From NCBI RefSeq assembly GCF_037975245.1, contig NC_092576.1, positions 18,592,611 to 18,656,610 on the forward strand: a stretch of DNA of 64,000 nucleotides, in the 5' to 3' direction. The position numbers and the translations under genes are program-made. This stretch comes from Apostichopus japonicus (Eukaryota > Echinodermata > Holothuroidea > Aspidochirotida > Stichopodidae). Below are positions 24,010-43,512 of this stretch, one piece after another. The stretch's first letter is position 1, and every line of letters begins with the position of its first letter. Below the pieces are notes generated by a model, which had not been told where the DNA came from, did not search any database, and saw only the letters and a program-made list of their open reading frames with translations.

Positions 24010-24728
24010 TGTCATTCAAATATAGGCGTGACCTAACAAAATTCAGGTATAAGCATGAAAGGTATAAACGTAGGTAGGTAAATTGGGTAACCTTATGTAT
24101 GGTATCGTCTTGTATTAGGATCTGATATTGCCATTGGGTAACAAGCAAATGTGTCACGCTAACTTCATACAGTTTGGCTCAAATATATGGATGGGACCAT
24201 CATATTTTATAGACTATGGGCCAACTGAGACGCCCCCCCCCAAATAACTTTAATTTCATCACCTGACCCGAATTTATTTCATGCAACAAATTTAATATTG
24301 AATGCTTGCCTGCTGGATGTCCCTGCTCCCAATGTGCGTATGAGTGAGATGATACAATCCGGCTACAAGATCGACGAGTGGCTTTGTGCGAAGTATTGTA
24401 AAGCCAAGTCAATTTTGTTCATGTTATTTACCATTGATTCAACTTGACTTTCTTTTATGTTTGTTCGCATCTATTTGTGTTTTGTATATTCTCTTGTAGT
24501 GGAATGTAGCAAATCAGTATCCTATCAGTTGACACAGCTGAATTAAATCATGTGAACTGTAAGATATATGCTATAAGTATAGTACCCATAATGAGGGGGG
24601 ATCAAACAATTTTTGTGTGTCATTGAAGTAGGCGTGACATGACAAAAATCAGGTTTAAGCATGAAAGGTATAAACGTAGCTAGGAAAATTGGGTAACCGT
24701 ACTGGTTGATTGCAGTCAAGATCTGGAT
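24010..24728. repeat. Pair of ~110-bp direct repeats, 607 bp apart
   Basis: The block containing taggcgtgac, aagcatgaaaggtataaacg and ttgggtaacc occurs at about 24010-24125 and 24617-24728. Confidence 0.6.
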
Positions 24729-24739
24729 CATGTAAGGTC

Positions 24740-25400
24740 ACTGTCATATCTAAATATGGTTGTTGTCATGGTAACATCCTGATGAAAAATTCAAATCATC
24801 GAACAAAATGTAAATTTAATAATGGCTAACTGTTTATTTGAGCAAAGACATGACATTTTCCTCTCAAATTCGAATTACAATTCTGTCAGCATAGTGTTGC
24901 CATGACAATGGTCCTGATTGAGAATGAGTTTCATCTGCAGTAATAATGATCTTGATCTAATCTACCAGTTAGCCCTAAATTTATATACATTGATACTTAG
25001 ATTGTGTTTCTATGTTCTTTAGTTATATAGATATGACATTTTTTGTTGTCAAAGTCCATTTCAAACTCAAATTCAGTCAGCCTAGTGTTGTCATGACAAC
25101 GGTTTTGATTGAGCTCGATCGTGACCTAACATGGGCCTGGTCTTGAGCTCAATCAATCAGAAAGTCTGAAATATATATGCCAAAGACACATTGATTGTGT
25201 CTATATGTTGTTTAGTTACAATGATATGAATTATTTTAAATCCCCCACCAAAAAATCAGTTTTGAAGCGTTGTCATCGCAACTGCCAGATTGGGCGTAAT
25301 CAAAACTTTAAATGACTCAGCTATTGATTGCAATCAACAAGGCATCATACAATTAATGTAACTAAACACTTAGACTGTGTTCTTATCTTGTATACTCCCC
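24740..25400. repeat. Diverged tandem repeat, about 185-bp period
   Basis: Recurring order of words: gatatgacatttt, caaattc(a/g), cagtcagc(c/a)tagtgttg, a gttgnnatgacaa palindrome, tgattgag, then acttagattgtgt and a ttagtta word. Three to four units can be followed. Confidence 0.5.
24762..25282. promoter_or_regulatory. Four spaced X-box-like palindromes (GTTGYCATGRCAAC type)
   Basis: The words gttgtcatggtaac (24762), gttgccatgacaat (24896), gttgtcatgacaac (25087) and gttgtcatcgcaac (25269) all resemble the RFX-factor X-box palindrome. They lie in a diverged tandem repeat with spacings of 134, 191 and 182 bp. Binding is inferred from motif resemblance only. Confidence 0.3.
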
Positions 25401-26469
25401 ATAGTGCTACAGGTAACAGCCGTGGTGGCCACACCCATCACTAATTTAATGGCAAACAAGTATATTGTGACAGCTGAGGGCCATAGCTAACCGGAAAACA
25501 TGGTGGGTGGAAATCCCTAAAGAGAGGGGGGGTCCATTTTTCTACTTTTTTGATATCATTTCACAACTTATTTTGGCGTTTTACCTATTGTAAGTTGTTA
25601 ACGTTGAAAAGTTGCGTGTCAAACATTTCAAATTTTCTTCTTGAATATTTCATTGCTTTCAAGTCGTTAGTGCTTGCTATGCTTGCACTCCTAATTTGAA
25701 ATTAGGCTGCTTACAGTATTTTAGTCGTCCAACTTAATTTTAATATGAGGGTAGACTTTTACCATAACATAAAAGTCTTCAGTTATTTCTATTGAAATGT
25801 TATACAATATACACCTAAGTAGTTAGTTAAGCTCACTTTAACTGACTAATAGGACACTTGTTTAACGGTTTTCGGCATATCAATAATGACTATAACCTTT
25901 ATTAAACAGGGAGTTTTAAAGGGCCCTTATATAAGTAACAAATATTCGTCAAGTGCATGGACATATAACCTGGGTCTGGAGGATGGGTGAGAGAATTAAG
26001 GGGTTAGGAGGCGGGGGGGGTGGTGAGGCAGTAGTCCCACACCGAACTCCTCGAAGCGGAAGACGAAAAATACTATAGACAACATCAATAACATCAAGTA
26101 CGGTAATTCATTCATAACATAACATTCATTTCCAAAGAAATATTGCATGTGCCATCTATACCCCGTTGATAATATTTGTCTCCTGTTGTTTTCCACCTAA
26201 TTAATAATTTCTGATTTCATGGTTTAATTTTGTTATTCTGCATTCCATTTCCTTGTTGTATTCAATGTGATAGTTTGTTGATACGTGATATTTTTCACTA
26301 ATTTAGCACTGTTATTTCAGTGAACGTCAACACTTGTGAGGTCTTTTTTCCAAGTTATATACTTATATACTTAGGTACACGACAAAGGCAAATGAATTTA
26401 TTATTTTTTATTAATTTTTTAATTAATTATATATAATTAAAATTGTAGTGAGTTGGATAAACATATATC
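25401..26469. other. Non-coding stretch, nothing recognised
   Basis: AT-rich sequence with a G run near 26012. No gene or repeat family supported. Confidence 0.4.
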
Positions 26470-26488
26470 ACATATCATATCATATCAT

Positions 26489-26538
<50 letters not shown>
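26470..26538. repeat. (CATAT)n followed by (TA)n
   Basis: Several catat pentamers run into a pure TA tract. Confidence 0.9.
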
Positions 26539-26541
<3 letters not shown>

Positions 26542-26549
26542 TGAAAATC

Positions 26550-26615
26550 GTAATGAGTTGGGAAATCAAGAACAGTGAAAAAACTTTCAGCCTCGCCGGG
26601 ATTCGAACCACGGGC
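26550..26615 (-). mobile_element. SINE remnant truncated by a (TA)n tract
   Basis: The sequence gttgggaaatcaagaacag, then ccgggattcgaac, matches the 3' tail and B box of the two SINEs at 59008-59666. The tRNA-like head is cut off where the TA tract begins. Confidence 0.6.
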
Positions 26616-26777
<162 letters not shown>

Positions 26778-27576
26778 CAATCGTTCTTCTTTTTACTTTT
26801 TACCCTGCCCCGTGAACCGGCAAAGGCACAAGACTACAGAGCCAAACATATAACCTTATTGATACTTAAGCTACAATAACATTTCCTCAAACTGAATATT
26901 CAGTTTGAAAAGTGGATATAACCAGACTAGACAAATACATTAAAGGATTGGTTCAGGTGTTTGACATGTCTTTTTCGTATGCAAGAGCACAAAAAACAAC
27001 AACAAGAACAGTGAAGAAACTATCATGATAGCATGCTCTGTTAAGGTGATATGACACCAATTGAAGATATCAAAATTTCTCTGAAAGCGACTGGTGTAGA
27101 AAGACTTACTGTGAGGGTGTGACGTCACATCCTAACTACCTTAATATTTGTGAATTTATTTCTTTAAAAATCATTTACATTTTTAAAACATTTGAAAATA
27201 ATATAATCAAAAATTCTTCAGATGTTTAATCTCAAATATCTCCTTTGACAAATATGAGATCTCCTGACATATCTTTTGGTTGAAAGTCATGAAATCTCAC
27301 AAAATATTTAGAGAATAAAACAAAGATTTTTCAGGAATGTGAGGATGTGACATCACAGCTAGTCAGATTTCAGCAGTTTCTACATAATCTGATAAAACTT
27401 TACACTTGAATATTTCTTTATCCGAAAAAAGATATTTGAACAGTTTTTCACATTGTGCTTCTTTTATTGTCCTCTTTCATATTACATAAACATGTATGAC
27501 AACTGAACCAATTCTTCAACCACTATATATTTTCTTTTCAATCGAACATTCAGATACCGATAACGTACCACGACTG

Positions 27577-27583
27577 TATATAG
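27577..27583 (+). promoter_or_regulatory. TATA-like element of dispanin copy 1
   Basis: TATATAG lies 84 bases ahead of the ATG. The same ctgtatatagcat context precedes copy 3, while copy 2 has gataaga at the corresponding position. A start near 27605-27615 would give a short 5' UTR. Inferred from conservation between copies. Confidence 0.4.
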
Positions 27584-27660
27584 CATTCCTGTAACACATT
27601 CGCAACGTAAGCGGTCTCACCAAGTGGCAGGTTTTACTGAGTGGAAAGACATCATTCATT

Positions 27661-33630
<5,970 letters not shown>

Positions 33631-34882
33631 TGGAGACGTACGGAAAGACTCTTTCTTATCTCTCTTTCTCTTTTCATATTTTGTTAAACTATGCTACTCA
33701 GATGTTACATATTTGTTTTTTAAGCACACCGAATGAATAATGTAAATTTTAACATAATTTTGTTGGTTGAAAATAGTTAGACTGAATGTAAACAAGGTTA
33801 TCTTTTTGACGATGTTTTCAAATATCGATATTTCTATTAGTTGGTGTCAATGATTTCTTTTACCATTATAACTGAGTGTCTTTACATTATATAGTCATCG
33901 GTCTTAACTAATTTGATCAAAACATGGGCCCTGCAGGGCACAACATAATGTACTTTATTTTTGAACACGATGTCTTCCAGAATCCCCTACAAATCTGTAC
34001 GCAACCACGCACTTCATTCTAACGAATTCCCCATGTACAGTATATCTTAAGTCATTGTCCCATAAACTGCTATCATTTCATATTCACAACTTGAGAACAT
34101 AAGCAGACGCACACCATTATAATAATTTGTATACGACTGAAGACATCGAATGCCCTTTGCACCGTGATCATGTATCGAAGTGTACTGTGGTCGGTCTGGA
34201 AACAGTGTTCAAAATGACTTGGTCTATACTAATTATATATTTCAAGTTTATTTAGTATTGTATCTCTCTTTTTACTGTATGATGTAGTTACCTTCGTATT
34301 TCACTAAATTTTTATTATTACAGCGTTTGCTGTATCGTATGAGTGGATTTTTTTTTGCTCTTTGTTGTTCATATAACGAAAAATCAATAATAAAAAGAAA
34401 AATGCATTTGTATTTGAAGGTAAAGAAAAATAATGGAAGTAAAACTTTAACATGTTTTCATGTCAACACCAGCTAAATAGAAACATTAATGCCAGTTAGA
34501 CCAAGGAAACCAATACCCTCCTAAGTTTAAGTCCAACATATTTCTTTGAAATACATATTTTTGTAAAAAAAAAATATGTATATAATCCATGTTACCTTCA
34601 CTGATGGGAGACCCTTTATTTTCTTACCATTAAAATATATAAAATATATTAAAATATATAAAACATTGTTTAAACTATTAACAGGATTACAAATTTTGTA
34701 ACTAACTTTATCAATGACCAATTTCCAAGATGACTTAATTAAGTTTACTAAGTCATGATATTCCAGAGAGTGAATACTAATTCCAGTGATTTCTCAATAA
34801 ATTTCAGGTAGAAATTTACTATTAGGAGTAAATATATCGTTAACAAGACTTCAATTTGTATCCAGATTTAATAATCAAATGT

Positions 34883-35222
34883 TTTGTAACCCCCCCCCCC
34901 CCCCCCGGCCCACTTACCAGTTGAACCGTGCTGAGTATTTTTTGTTTTATGATAATTAACAATAGAGTTACAATTCGAGTTTATTGTTTTATTGGTATTT
35001 TATCTGTTTTCGTGTTTTGTGTTTTACATTGTGACGTATATTTGATGTTGTATGTGTTTTCTATTTACATCGTTTTCTGTGAATTAATTGAGGGAGTTGA
35101 TTAACGAAGGAAGCGCAAAACGAAAAAAAAATGAATAAATTAAAAACAATACTAATTAAGTTTGTGACATTGCTTCATTTGTCTAACCTGCCATAATAGC
35201 AACAATTATTGAGCAGAGCTAA
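34883..35222. other. ~340-bp insertion unique to unit 1
   Basis: Unit 2 passes directly from the homologue of 34882 to that of 35223 (near 57829). The inserted DNA begins with a C run (34891-34906) and contains an A run and an AATAAATT word near 35134. No coding capacity. Possibly a retroposon 3' end. Confidence 0.4.
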
Positions 35223-35316
35223 GTTTCTGCATACAATCATCGCAGCCTATCATGTCCTTTGATCCAATGACATTCTAAGTAGTCCCCGAGGTACTGCATC
35301 CTATACTCAAAGAATG

Positions 35317-35453
<137 letters not shown>

Positions 35454-37228
35454 GTTTGCTAATTGCGGATTATGGGGAAAAACTGCTAAAAAAATGAGTT
35501 ATAGAGCGAAATTGGCTCTTGGGTGAAATCTACACTTCGACTTAATGATTCAGAAATTATTTTTACTGCATTCAGCTTGATCTACGCATGTCTCGAGATA
35601 TTCCCTTCTGGCAAGAGGTCACAAGCTTGCATATTCATTAGTAGGGGTTGCACGACCTTTGTCAAGGATGCATAAACGGCGCCAGATTTATGGGGGTTGT
35701 ATATTTGCCGTCTAGAAAAGTGAGCCTTACGGCGAAATCAACGTTATTGATCCTATTTTGATTGAATGATATGTATATCGTCATTATCTCTCTACCTTAA
35801 GTTGCTGAAAACATTACCCACCTCATGTGTAAATCTCATCAATAACATGCTCTAAACGCTATGAAAATGCGATATACCTGTTTCTAATGGGTTATTCTGC
35901 TGTCTTGTACAAAATATATATTTGTATGTTTCTGCGCTTGCGCATAATATACTTTCTGAAGCGCTAGGGAGAAATGTGAGCAGGCATGCACCAGCAAACG
36001 TTTTGCGTGGGCATACAGTATGGTACACTGTCTACAGTGTTACAAATGACCCTACCTCGTAGTCTTTCGTGGATCTACTGTGCTGACTGCTAAGTAGTAC
36101 TTGTAATGGATTTGGGTTAGGTCTTGGATTGAAGACATTATGCCCGGTAATATGATTTGTTTCAGATAAAAATTATTAATATTGTATCTGTAACCAGAGC
36201 GTGCTTTAATATAATGTAACTTTCTCAATTTCAAAGTTCAATCGCCCCAGCCATACTCGGACTTCCATAGGGTATGGCTAGGCCTTTTGCTTCAGAATGT
36301 CAGGTCTATATTGGGTAGCCAGGTTTATTCTAGGCTTATAAAAAGTCAAGGACTAACGTTTGGCATAACAAGATTAGACGGAGGCCCATTTTCTGTGATT
36401 GCTTAATTAATTAGGCCGAGACTATGTTAGCTTGGCCCGAGAAATATTGAGGCAAACGCCTAACTTATTACACAGGCTTTTGCCTAGTCCAGTCTGTTGA
36501 TGCTAGTGTTAGACATATAGCCAATAATTTGCACCCAAGTTAGGCCTAACGTTGGGCCCTGATATTAATGATTTACACATTGTTACCATCGATAGACACA
36601 AGTAAAGGAATACAGTTTCCGCTGTAAGGGAGGATGCAAGAAATGAGAAAAGGAATCCAAGATTCATGAAACCACAGGCCTAACTACTGACTAAGCTAGC
36701 CTTGCCGATGATACAGAGCACAGTATTGAAATAAGGCTAGCCTAGCGATATACTGCAGGCACAACTTCTTGCGCCACTTGCGAAATCATTCTAATGATAC
36801 ACATCATATTGAAGCTTAGGCAAGATCCCAAAGGGTGGGGGCAACTTGCAATTGCCAGATCAGAGCATTCGATGTTAAATTTATAGTCTTTGGACTCTGC
36901 AGTTGGACATAGGACCTAAATCTAAGCTAGCATTTACCTTTCATTAGGGCTTTACTGTAGCTAGTTACAACGTAAGATCATCCATGATTATTATCGAGTT
37001 TATTCGTTTGCCTGGCAACTAGCCTAGGCCCATAACTAATTGTTCTTCGCCACAACTGCAGCCTGCAGAGTCTAGAACTGCTTATGTGATGTTCATAAGG
37101 AAAAGAATGAATATAAGTATGAATTCATAGGAAGGAGGCTTTGATGTGTGATACCTCGCCATCATAATGAATTTCAATTTTCTGTGTTATTGGTGCTTAA
37201 ACTTTTACAGGCTGGATAACATCATATG
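35454..37228. other. Single-copy non-coding stretch with TAGGCCTA words
   Basis: No exon could be supported. Short taggccta/ggcctaac words are frequent between 36250 and 37040. Confidence 0.4.
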
Positions 37229-37232
37229 GTAT

Positions 37233-37954
37233 TGTTATGAAATAGTGATACCATCTCTTTGATGTTACCGGAAAACTCCATCGAGACACCTTACAGGCCT
37301 CCTCTTATGTATTTATCTAGGTCATGGATTCAGTTTTCCCACGAGAAGTTTTAACTATCTTATTGAATCTTGGTACAGGGCCTTTTCCCAAAATAGATTC
37401 CATTATGTCTGTGGAACATTCGAGAAGGTTGTCTCACGTGGTATGGAAGTTTCCATAGGAAAGGGGATGGACTTCCAAACTCCCAACCAATCAGGGCAGA
37501 TCAGTGCCAGCGCACTTATTTTTATATCGTTAAGTTAATACAGGATGGTCAGGTTATTGGCTGCCTACTGATTGTGCGCAGTGGGATTTTTTATAGAAGT
37601 AAGGTATAAAAGGCGGCATGTCCCGCAAATTTATGACTCCGTCATCAGTTCGTCGCTTCGTCATTGCTTCGTTACCATTTCATCACTCCTTCTAATTGCT
37701 TAATTGACGGAGTCAAGTCAAATCATTGTAATTTAGTTTTATTTGTAAAGAGAATCGACAGAGAAGAAATTATACCGAATCACTATTCAAATCCGATCTT
37801 GTCAAATTGTTTTTCTGTGAACTCATTGTTTTCGCCCGTTCGAGACATCTCCTGAAGAAGCATAAATACGGCATCAAGATATCCCAGTACCTTTCTATCG
37901 CGAGTCCCGATATAGTATTACTATCGGAGGAAGCGGGCTCGTCACAATATTACA
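37233..37954 (+). mobile_element. Solo-LTR-like segment with TATA promoter
   Basis: The segment starts TGTTAT and ends ATTACA, imperfect inverted termini of LTR type, and is flanked by the 4-bp word gtat on both sides (37229-37232 and 37955-37958). Inside is a clear TATAAAAG (37605-37612), a start-site-like tcagttcg about 30 bases later, and an AATA-type signal at 37863. No gag or pol frames adjoin it, so it would be a recombined solo LTR. A promoter for the exon downstream at 38026 is the alternative reading. Confidence 0.35.
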
Positions 37955-38025
37955 GTATCATATCAGCCTAGTGACTCTAAAATTGTTATAAGTTGTGTTC
38001 AATGTTTCATTTACTTTGTCAATAG

Positions 38026-39867
38026 GCACTAAGCACTCAGCAAGAAAGAGAAAAGCAGAAGAAACCGTTAAACAAATGCACAAAAATCTGTGGCCTGTTC
38101 TAAGATCTATGTTCTATGAACCAGACAACTTTTCAGTCTGGTACTTTTCTGACAAAGGTATGCTAAATAATTCTTTAAGGTTTGATAAAGTAATCTGTAG
38201 TAGGGGGAAGGATGGCTTGAAATAAGTGACAGACACTTTTAACCAGTATAACACTAAGAGATTTTACTGTTGTTTAATTTTTTTTATTTAGGTTACTTAT
38301 TACGGCTGTGTTATTTTGGTTAATCCACTTACCATTTAACCGTTTGATGATCTGAGCAATTAATGGTTATCCGGCATGGCCATGGCCATTATGTCAAAAG
38401 CTGTAAGACGTATGTAATTTGAGACCTTCAGTATACACATCTGCCAATTTTAAAGGCCTAGGCCTGGGCCTATCGTACACCTGCATCCCATAAGACATGC
38501 CCATGATAAACTTCATGAAAGAAAAACAACAATTTGCACAACAAGTTCTTACTTCTCAACAAAATGCCATGTTCATGTTTTGACTTTAGTATTCACTCAG
38601 ATTCCAATCACTACTTTTAATATCATTACTGAACAGCAACTTTAAAATTATATTTAACTGTATTATTTCTTTGATAAGTATTTTCTCAAGAATCCATGAG
38701 CCTCCACAAGTTTGCTCCACTTACAGAAAAATCCCATGTATATTACATGTGGAAAATCCTGTTTTTTAACACACTTAATTCCCATTGAAATTGGTCACGG
38801 AACAAACGTTGGCTCCAGACATTTGAACTTGCCCAAGTTCAATGCTCATAGGGAACAACATGTTTTATAAATGACTTTCCATAGAAAGAAGAACCCTGAC
38901 CAATCAGATGTTGTAACATATTTTCCAAACACCAAACAGATCGAGCAATGTGATTGGTTTAAGTTCAAAATGTCAGAAATAGTTATCCTAACTATGAAAT
39001 GATATAGTCTATACTAAAACTTGCGAGGATGGTTTAGTATTGTCCTTTATGGATTGTATCACAAGAATAAATGACCTGTGGGGCTTCAGATATAATCCTT
39101 CAAACGTTAATATGTTTGCAATCCTAACCAGGATTTTGTTCAAACTTGTTGTGATTGAAACAGTGGTGCTGCTTAAGTGCTCTACTCATTCTATACTTTC
39201 TTCCCAATACAGGGACAACAGTGGGAACAATAATTTCTTTCTAGTATCTGAATGATCATCCAAATGGTGTCAAGACTATGATACCTAAAACTATTAGCTA
39301 AGGCTTGGAGTATTAGATCCCACATTTTTGGGGAGAAAAGTGAGTCGGAGTCCTGCAAAACAAATATCAAACCCTTTTCATTTACAGACTGGATGAAAGA
39401 AGTGTTATTTGGTGCACATGCGCAGTAGACTGAAGGCGTTAGGTTTTTTTGTAGGCATGGACACCAAGACAGAATCAATATTTGTTTTGTTGGAAAATGA
39501 AGATGAATATTTTTTTAAGATTAATACTAGCAACAGCATATGGAAGGAACCTGGCAAGAATAGTGTTGCTTTGTTACAACATTTGGTGCTTGGCTTACAT
39601 GTTGTAACCACAATGTTCTAATACATATCGAACATCTTATCCCAAACATCGTATCCCTTTCTTCTCTTTGTTATTTACTTAGGTCGCAGGGACATTTTAC
39701 AATTCCTCAATGTTCTTGAAAACGTTGGCCATGATGTGGGAAGATTTTTCAAAACAAACGTGATGAACGAAGTCAACAAGTCTAAGAAGATGGCAAATGA
39801 AGAGAAAGCATCAGCAGGAGTAACATTGGATGATGAGCCTTCTACCTTAGTTTTGAGTTATCCTTGA
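38026..39867 (+). CDS. Partial gene, two phase-compatible exons, unknown protein
   Basis: Exon A (38026-38157) follows a tcaatag acceptor and ends at a gtatgc donor. Exon B (39683-39867) follows tttacttag and ends in TGA. The split codon G|GT joins in frame and both exons are open throughout. The peptide is mixed, starting TKHSARKRKAEETVKQMHKN with a basic stretch that could be a nuclear localisation signal, then WPVLRSMFYEPDNFSVWYF, then DILQFLNVLENVGHDVGRFF and an acidic end. I do not recognise the family. The first exon(s) were not found; exon A enters in phase 1, so at least one lies upstream. An alternative exon is possible inside the intron (acceptor before 39454, GMDTKTESIFVLLENEDEYF). 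Confidence 0.42.
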
Positions 39868-42748
39868 GTCAAGAGCAGATCTAGCTTTTGGAAGAACCAC
39901 AATTGTAGTAAAGTAGAATGTTCACATTAGGGAGGACATCCCTTTAGTAGGTATTAGTACTACCTGCATGATATTTCCATAGTCATGGACTCGTGGGGTG
40001 TTGGCTTTTAGAGAAAGGTGTTAAAGAAAGATGATGTTGGCATATAGAAATATCACTTCAGATTGATGCATCATTACAGTACATCACATGTGTTGAAAAC
40101 TTATGTGTATCCTTTTAAGACAGGTCATACATATTATTCTCTCAGGGAGAATATAAACAGGTACATTCTCCTCTAAGTACCACAGAAATGGGAGGACTAA
40201 CAAGACTTGTAGGAATATGTTTCCTTCTAGCTTCAAATGATTTGTTTTGAGAAATGCAAAGTTTGTCCGTAGTAGCAGTACAGGCTATTTGCATCAACTT
40301 TCTTGAAGAGTAAGGTTTGTCATTTTCTTTTAAAAGGGTAACATTTATTATCCCTCAGGGCAAATATATACAGGTAAATTACCTTTTAAGGATCACAGTG
40401 ACATTATGATGTGGGAATCTCATATCCTTCTGTATTTGCTTCATGAACACAAAGATATGCATCTGAACTATGTTTTAAAGAGATATATTCTGATTTACAG
40501 TCCACCATGAGTATATGACACAGGGTAAATTATTGACACGTTTACGATTACTGGAGGCAGATATGTGTACAGTATTATCACCATAGTCAACTAAAAAGTG
40601 TGCATGTATGGTTAACTTCAAGGATCAGTGTTAGGCCTGTACAGCACAACACATATATGTTTTAAATCGCACTTAATTGTGGGGATAGCATATCCTACTG
40701 TACAGTAGTTGCTTCACAAACACAACTATATGCATCAGAACTGTGTTTTAAGGGAATGCTGTTTGATATGATTCCTCCACAACTTGTGTAACAGGATTGT
40801 GTTCTATCCAATGTATTTACCTATCTGTTTATACATCAGTAACACTCATACAATGAACAAATGTTCAGAGATCATCAGAGAGGTTTAATCGACCCTAGCT
40901 CAAATTGGAAGCCTGATGAAGAAGCCAATATGCATTTTTCAGACCCACATGGCCTACCTTTGTATCACACTAATCAAAAACCAATATATCTCATGTAAGG
41001 AGTTATGTGTTCATATGAGGGCAGAACAGAAGTGTAGGTGTATTTCCCCATGGATATAGTTTACAGTGATATTTTGGTATGATATTTCTTTGTTGTTCTT
41101 ATTTCCTGCTGAGTGTATTTTCTGTTGTTTCATTATGTAATGTAAATTGGAGTTTTTATTTACAAATGTACTGTGTGTTCAGTTGGTCATAGTTATGAAC
41201 TTGGTCGATTTTCTGTGTAAAGCATGTATATTTCCATTTAAGGACCACAGTGCTTGCAGGCCTTACAGAGACTATAGAAGTATTCTATCCTCCTGCCTTT
41301 AAATTTAATTATTTTATTCAAAGTTTACTTTTAATTTAAATAGTTAAAGTATTTTGGGGTTTCTGCATCATAACATCAACTTGCTTGAAAAATGTTTGTC
41401 AGTTTTATGAGATGAACATGTTTTATCCCTAAGGGGAAGTATTTACAGGAATATTTCCATTTATCGATCATAGTGACAGGAGGACCTAATTGTGGGATAT
41501 TATATCCCACTACTTTTAGTGATTACTTTAATACAACGTTTACTTATAAATAGTTATAGTACATCTGCATCATAACATCACCTTGCTTGAAAAAGGTGTG
41601 TCATATTTAAAGGAGAGTAACAAGTATTAACCCTAGGGGAAATATATACAGGTATATTACCCTTTTGGATCATAGTGACAGAAGGACGTAATTGTGGGGA
41701 TATGATATCCTACTGTAGTTGCTTCATAAACACAAATATATGCATCAGAACTATGTTTTAAGGAGATGCTGTTCTATAACGCTCCACAACCTGTGTAAAA
41801 GGACTGTGTGCTATCCAATGTATATACCTGTCTGTTTATATGTCAGCAACACTCCTACAATGACCAATTGTTCAGAGATCTTCAAAGAGATTCAAAAACT
41901 AATTGTATTACCACCTTGGAGGAAATTTACCTCACTGGGACATTCAGTCGTTTTGTGTGTTTATTTAGAATGTCTAACAATTAGGAGAGTAACGGCATCC
42001 AGGAAAGAACATTTAAAAACTTCTAGTAATTATAACGCGCTATAATTTGAGGCCTGAACAGGCTTACTTTTAACATAACTATACATATACTTTTTCACAA
42101 AGTCACCTTGTTATATACACATATTTAAATGTACTAGCTATTTCCACATCGATTTTGTCTTTCCCTAAAAGTTTGTAAGAGGATTGTGTGCCTTTGATTG
42201 TGTTATTCTTTCTGATTAATGTGGACATTTACATATGTTGATTAACCTTTAAAGGTAATCACAATGAAAGTAGTAGTATAGGGATAAATTTCCCTGTGAA
42301 GTTGAGTCTTTGTTTGCGTAAAGATTTAAGTATAATTTTCCTTTCTCTGTACGTCAGATTATGTAGTAGAAGATGCATTTTTCAGTCTGCTGCCAAGGCA
42401 GGAGTGCTTATTAACTTTGTTACACTATACAGATATTTTCTGATGCCATGAACAAACGTACAGGTTTGAGGTTACTGGAATAAGCAATTTTGCGGATCTC
42501 TCTATTTAGCCACACGAACAAAGGTGCTTATTTTGCAACATAAAACATGTTAATATAGGAGTTTTGATTACAAAACATTTTGTAGATGCTTATCTTTATG
42601 AAAAGAAAATGTGTTTCGAATATGTATTCCCATTTCTCACCACTGACCGTTCACTTTTAATTTTTAAATCTTTAAAATTCAAATTGGTTTACACCTTCTC
42701 TCCATCCCAGGTTAACCCTTCTCTTGTTCAGTTATGATAGTTGGTACA
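39868..42748 (+). other. Long non-coding tail, possibly 3' UTR of the 38-kb gene
   Basis: No coding frames of note. The stretch ends near an AATAAA with GT-rich sequence after it. It is largely made of diverged repeats (40130-41900). Confidence 0.3.
40130..41900. repeat. Family of diverged direct repeats, including a ~250-bp pair 1014 bp apart
   Basis: The best pair lies at about 40672-40890 and 41686-41890 (taattgtggggata, atatgcatcagaact, gtgctatccaatgta-like words, cagcaacactc). Weaker copies start near 40403 and 41483. A second recurring block (catcaacttgcttgaaaaa, then tgtca and a taaccct word, then atatacaggtatatt) occurs near 40290, 41370 and 41575. Confidence 0.65.
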
Positions 42749-42754
42749 AATAAA
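42749..42754 (+). terminator. Candidate poly(A) signal AATAAA
   Basis: AATAAA followed within 40 bases by a GT-rich stretch (ttgtgcctgggagtg). It would end a transcript from the 38-kb gene. Position-only support. Confidence 0.22.

Positions 42755-43512
<758 letters not shown>

Noticed and set aside
37324-37441. Coding exon starting MDSVFPREVLTIL
   Set aside because: It has an acceptor-like start and a GTATGG donor, but its phase 0 end does not fit exon 38026 (phase 1), and it lies inside the solo-LTR-like segment.
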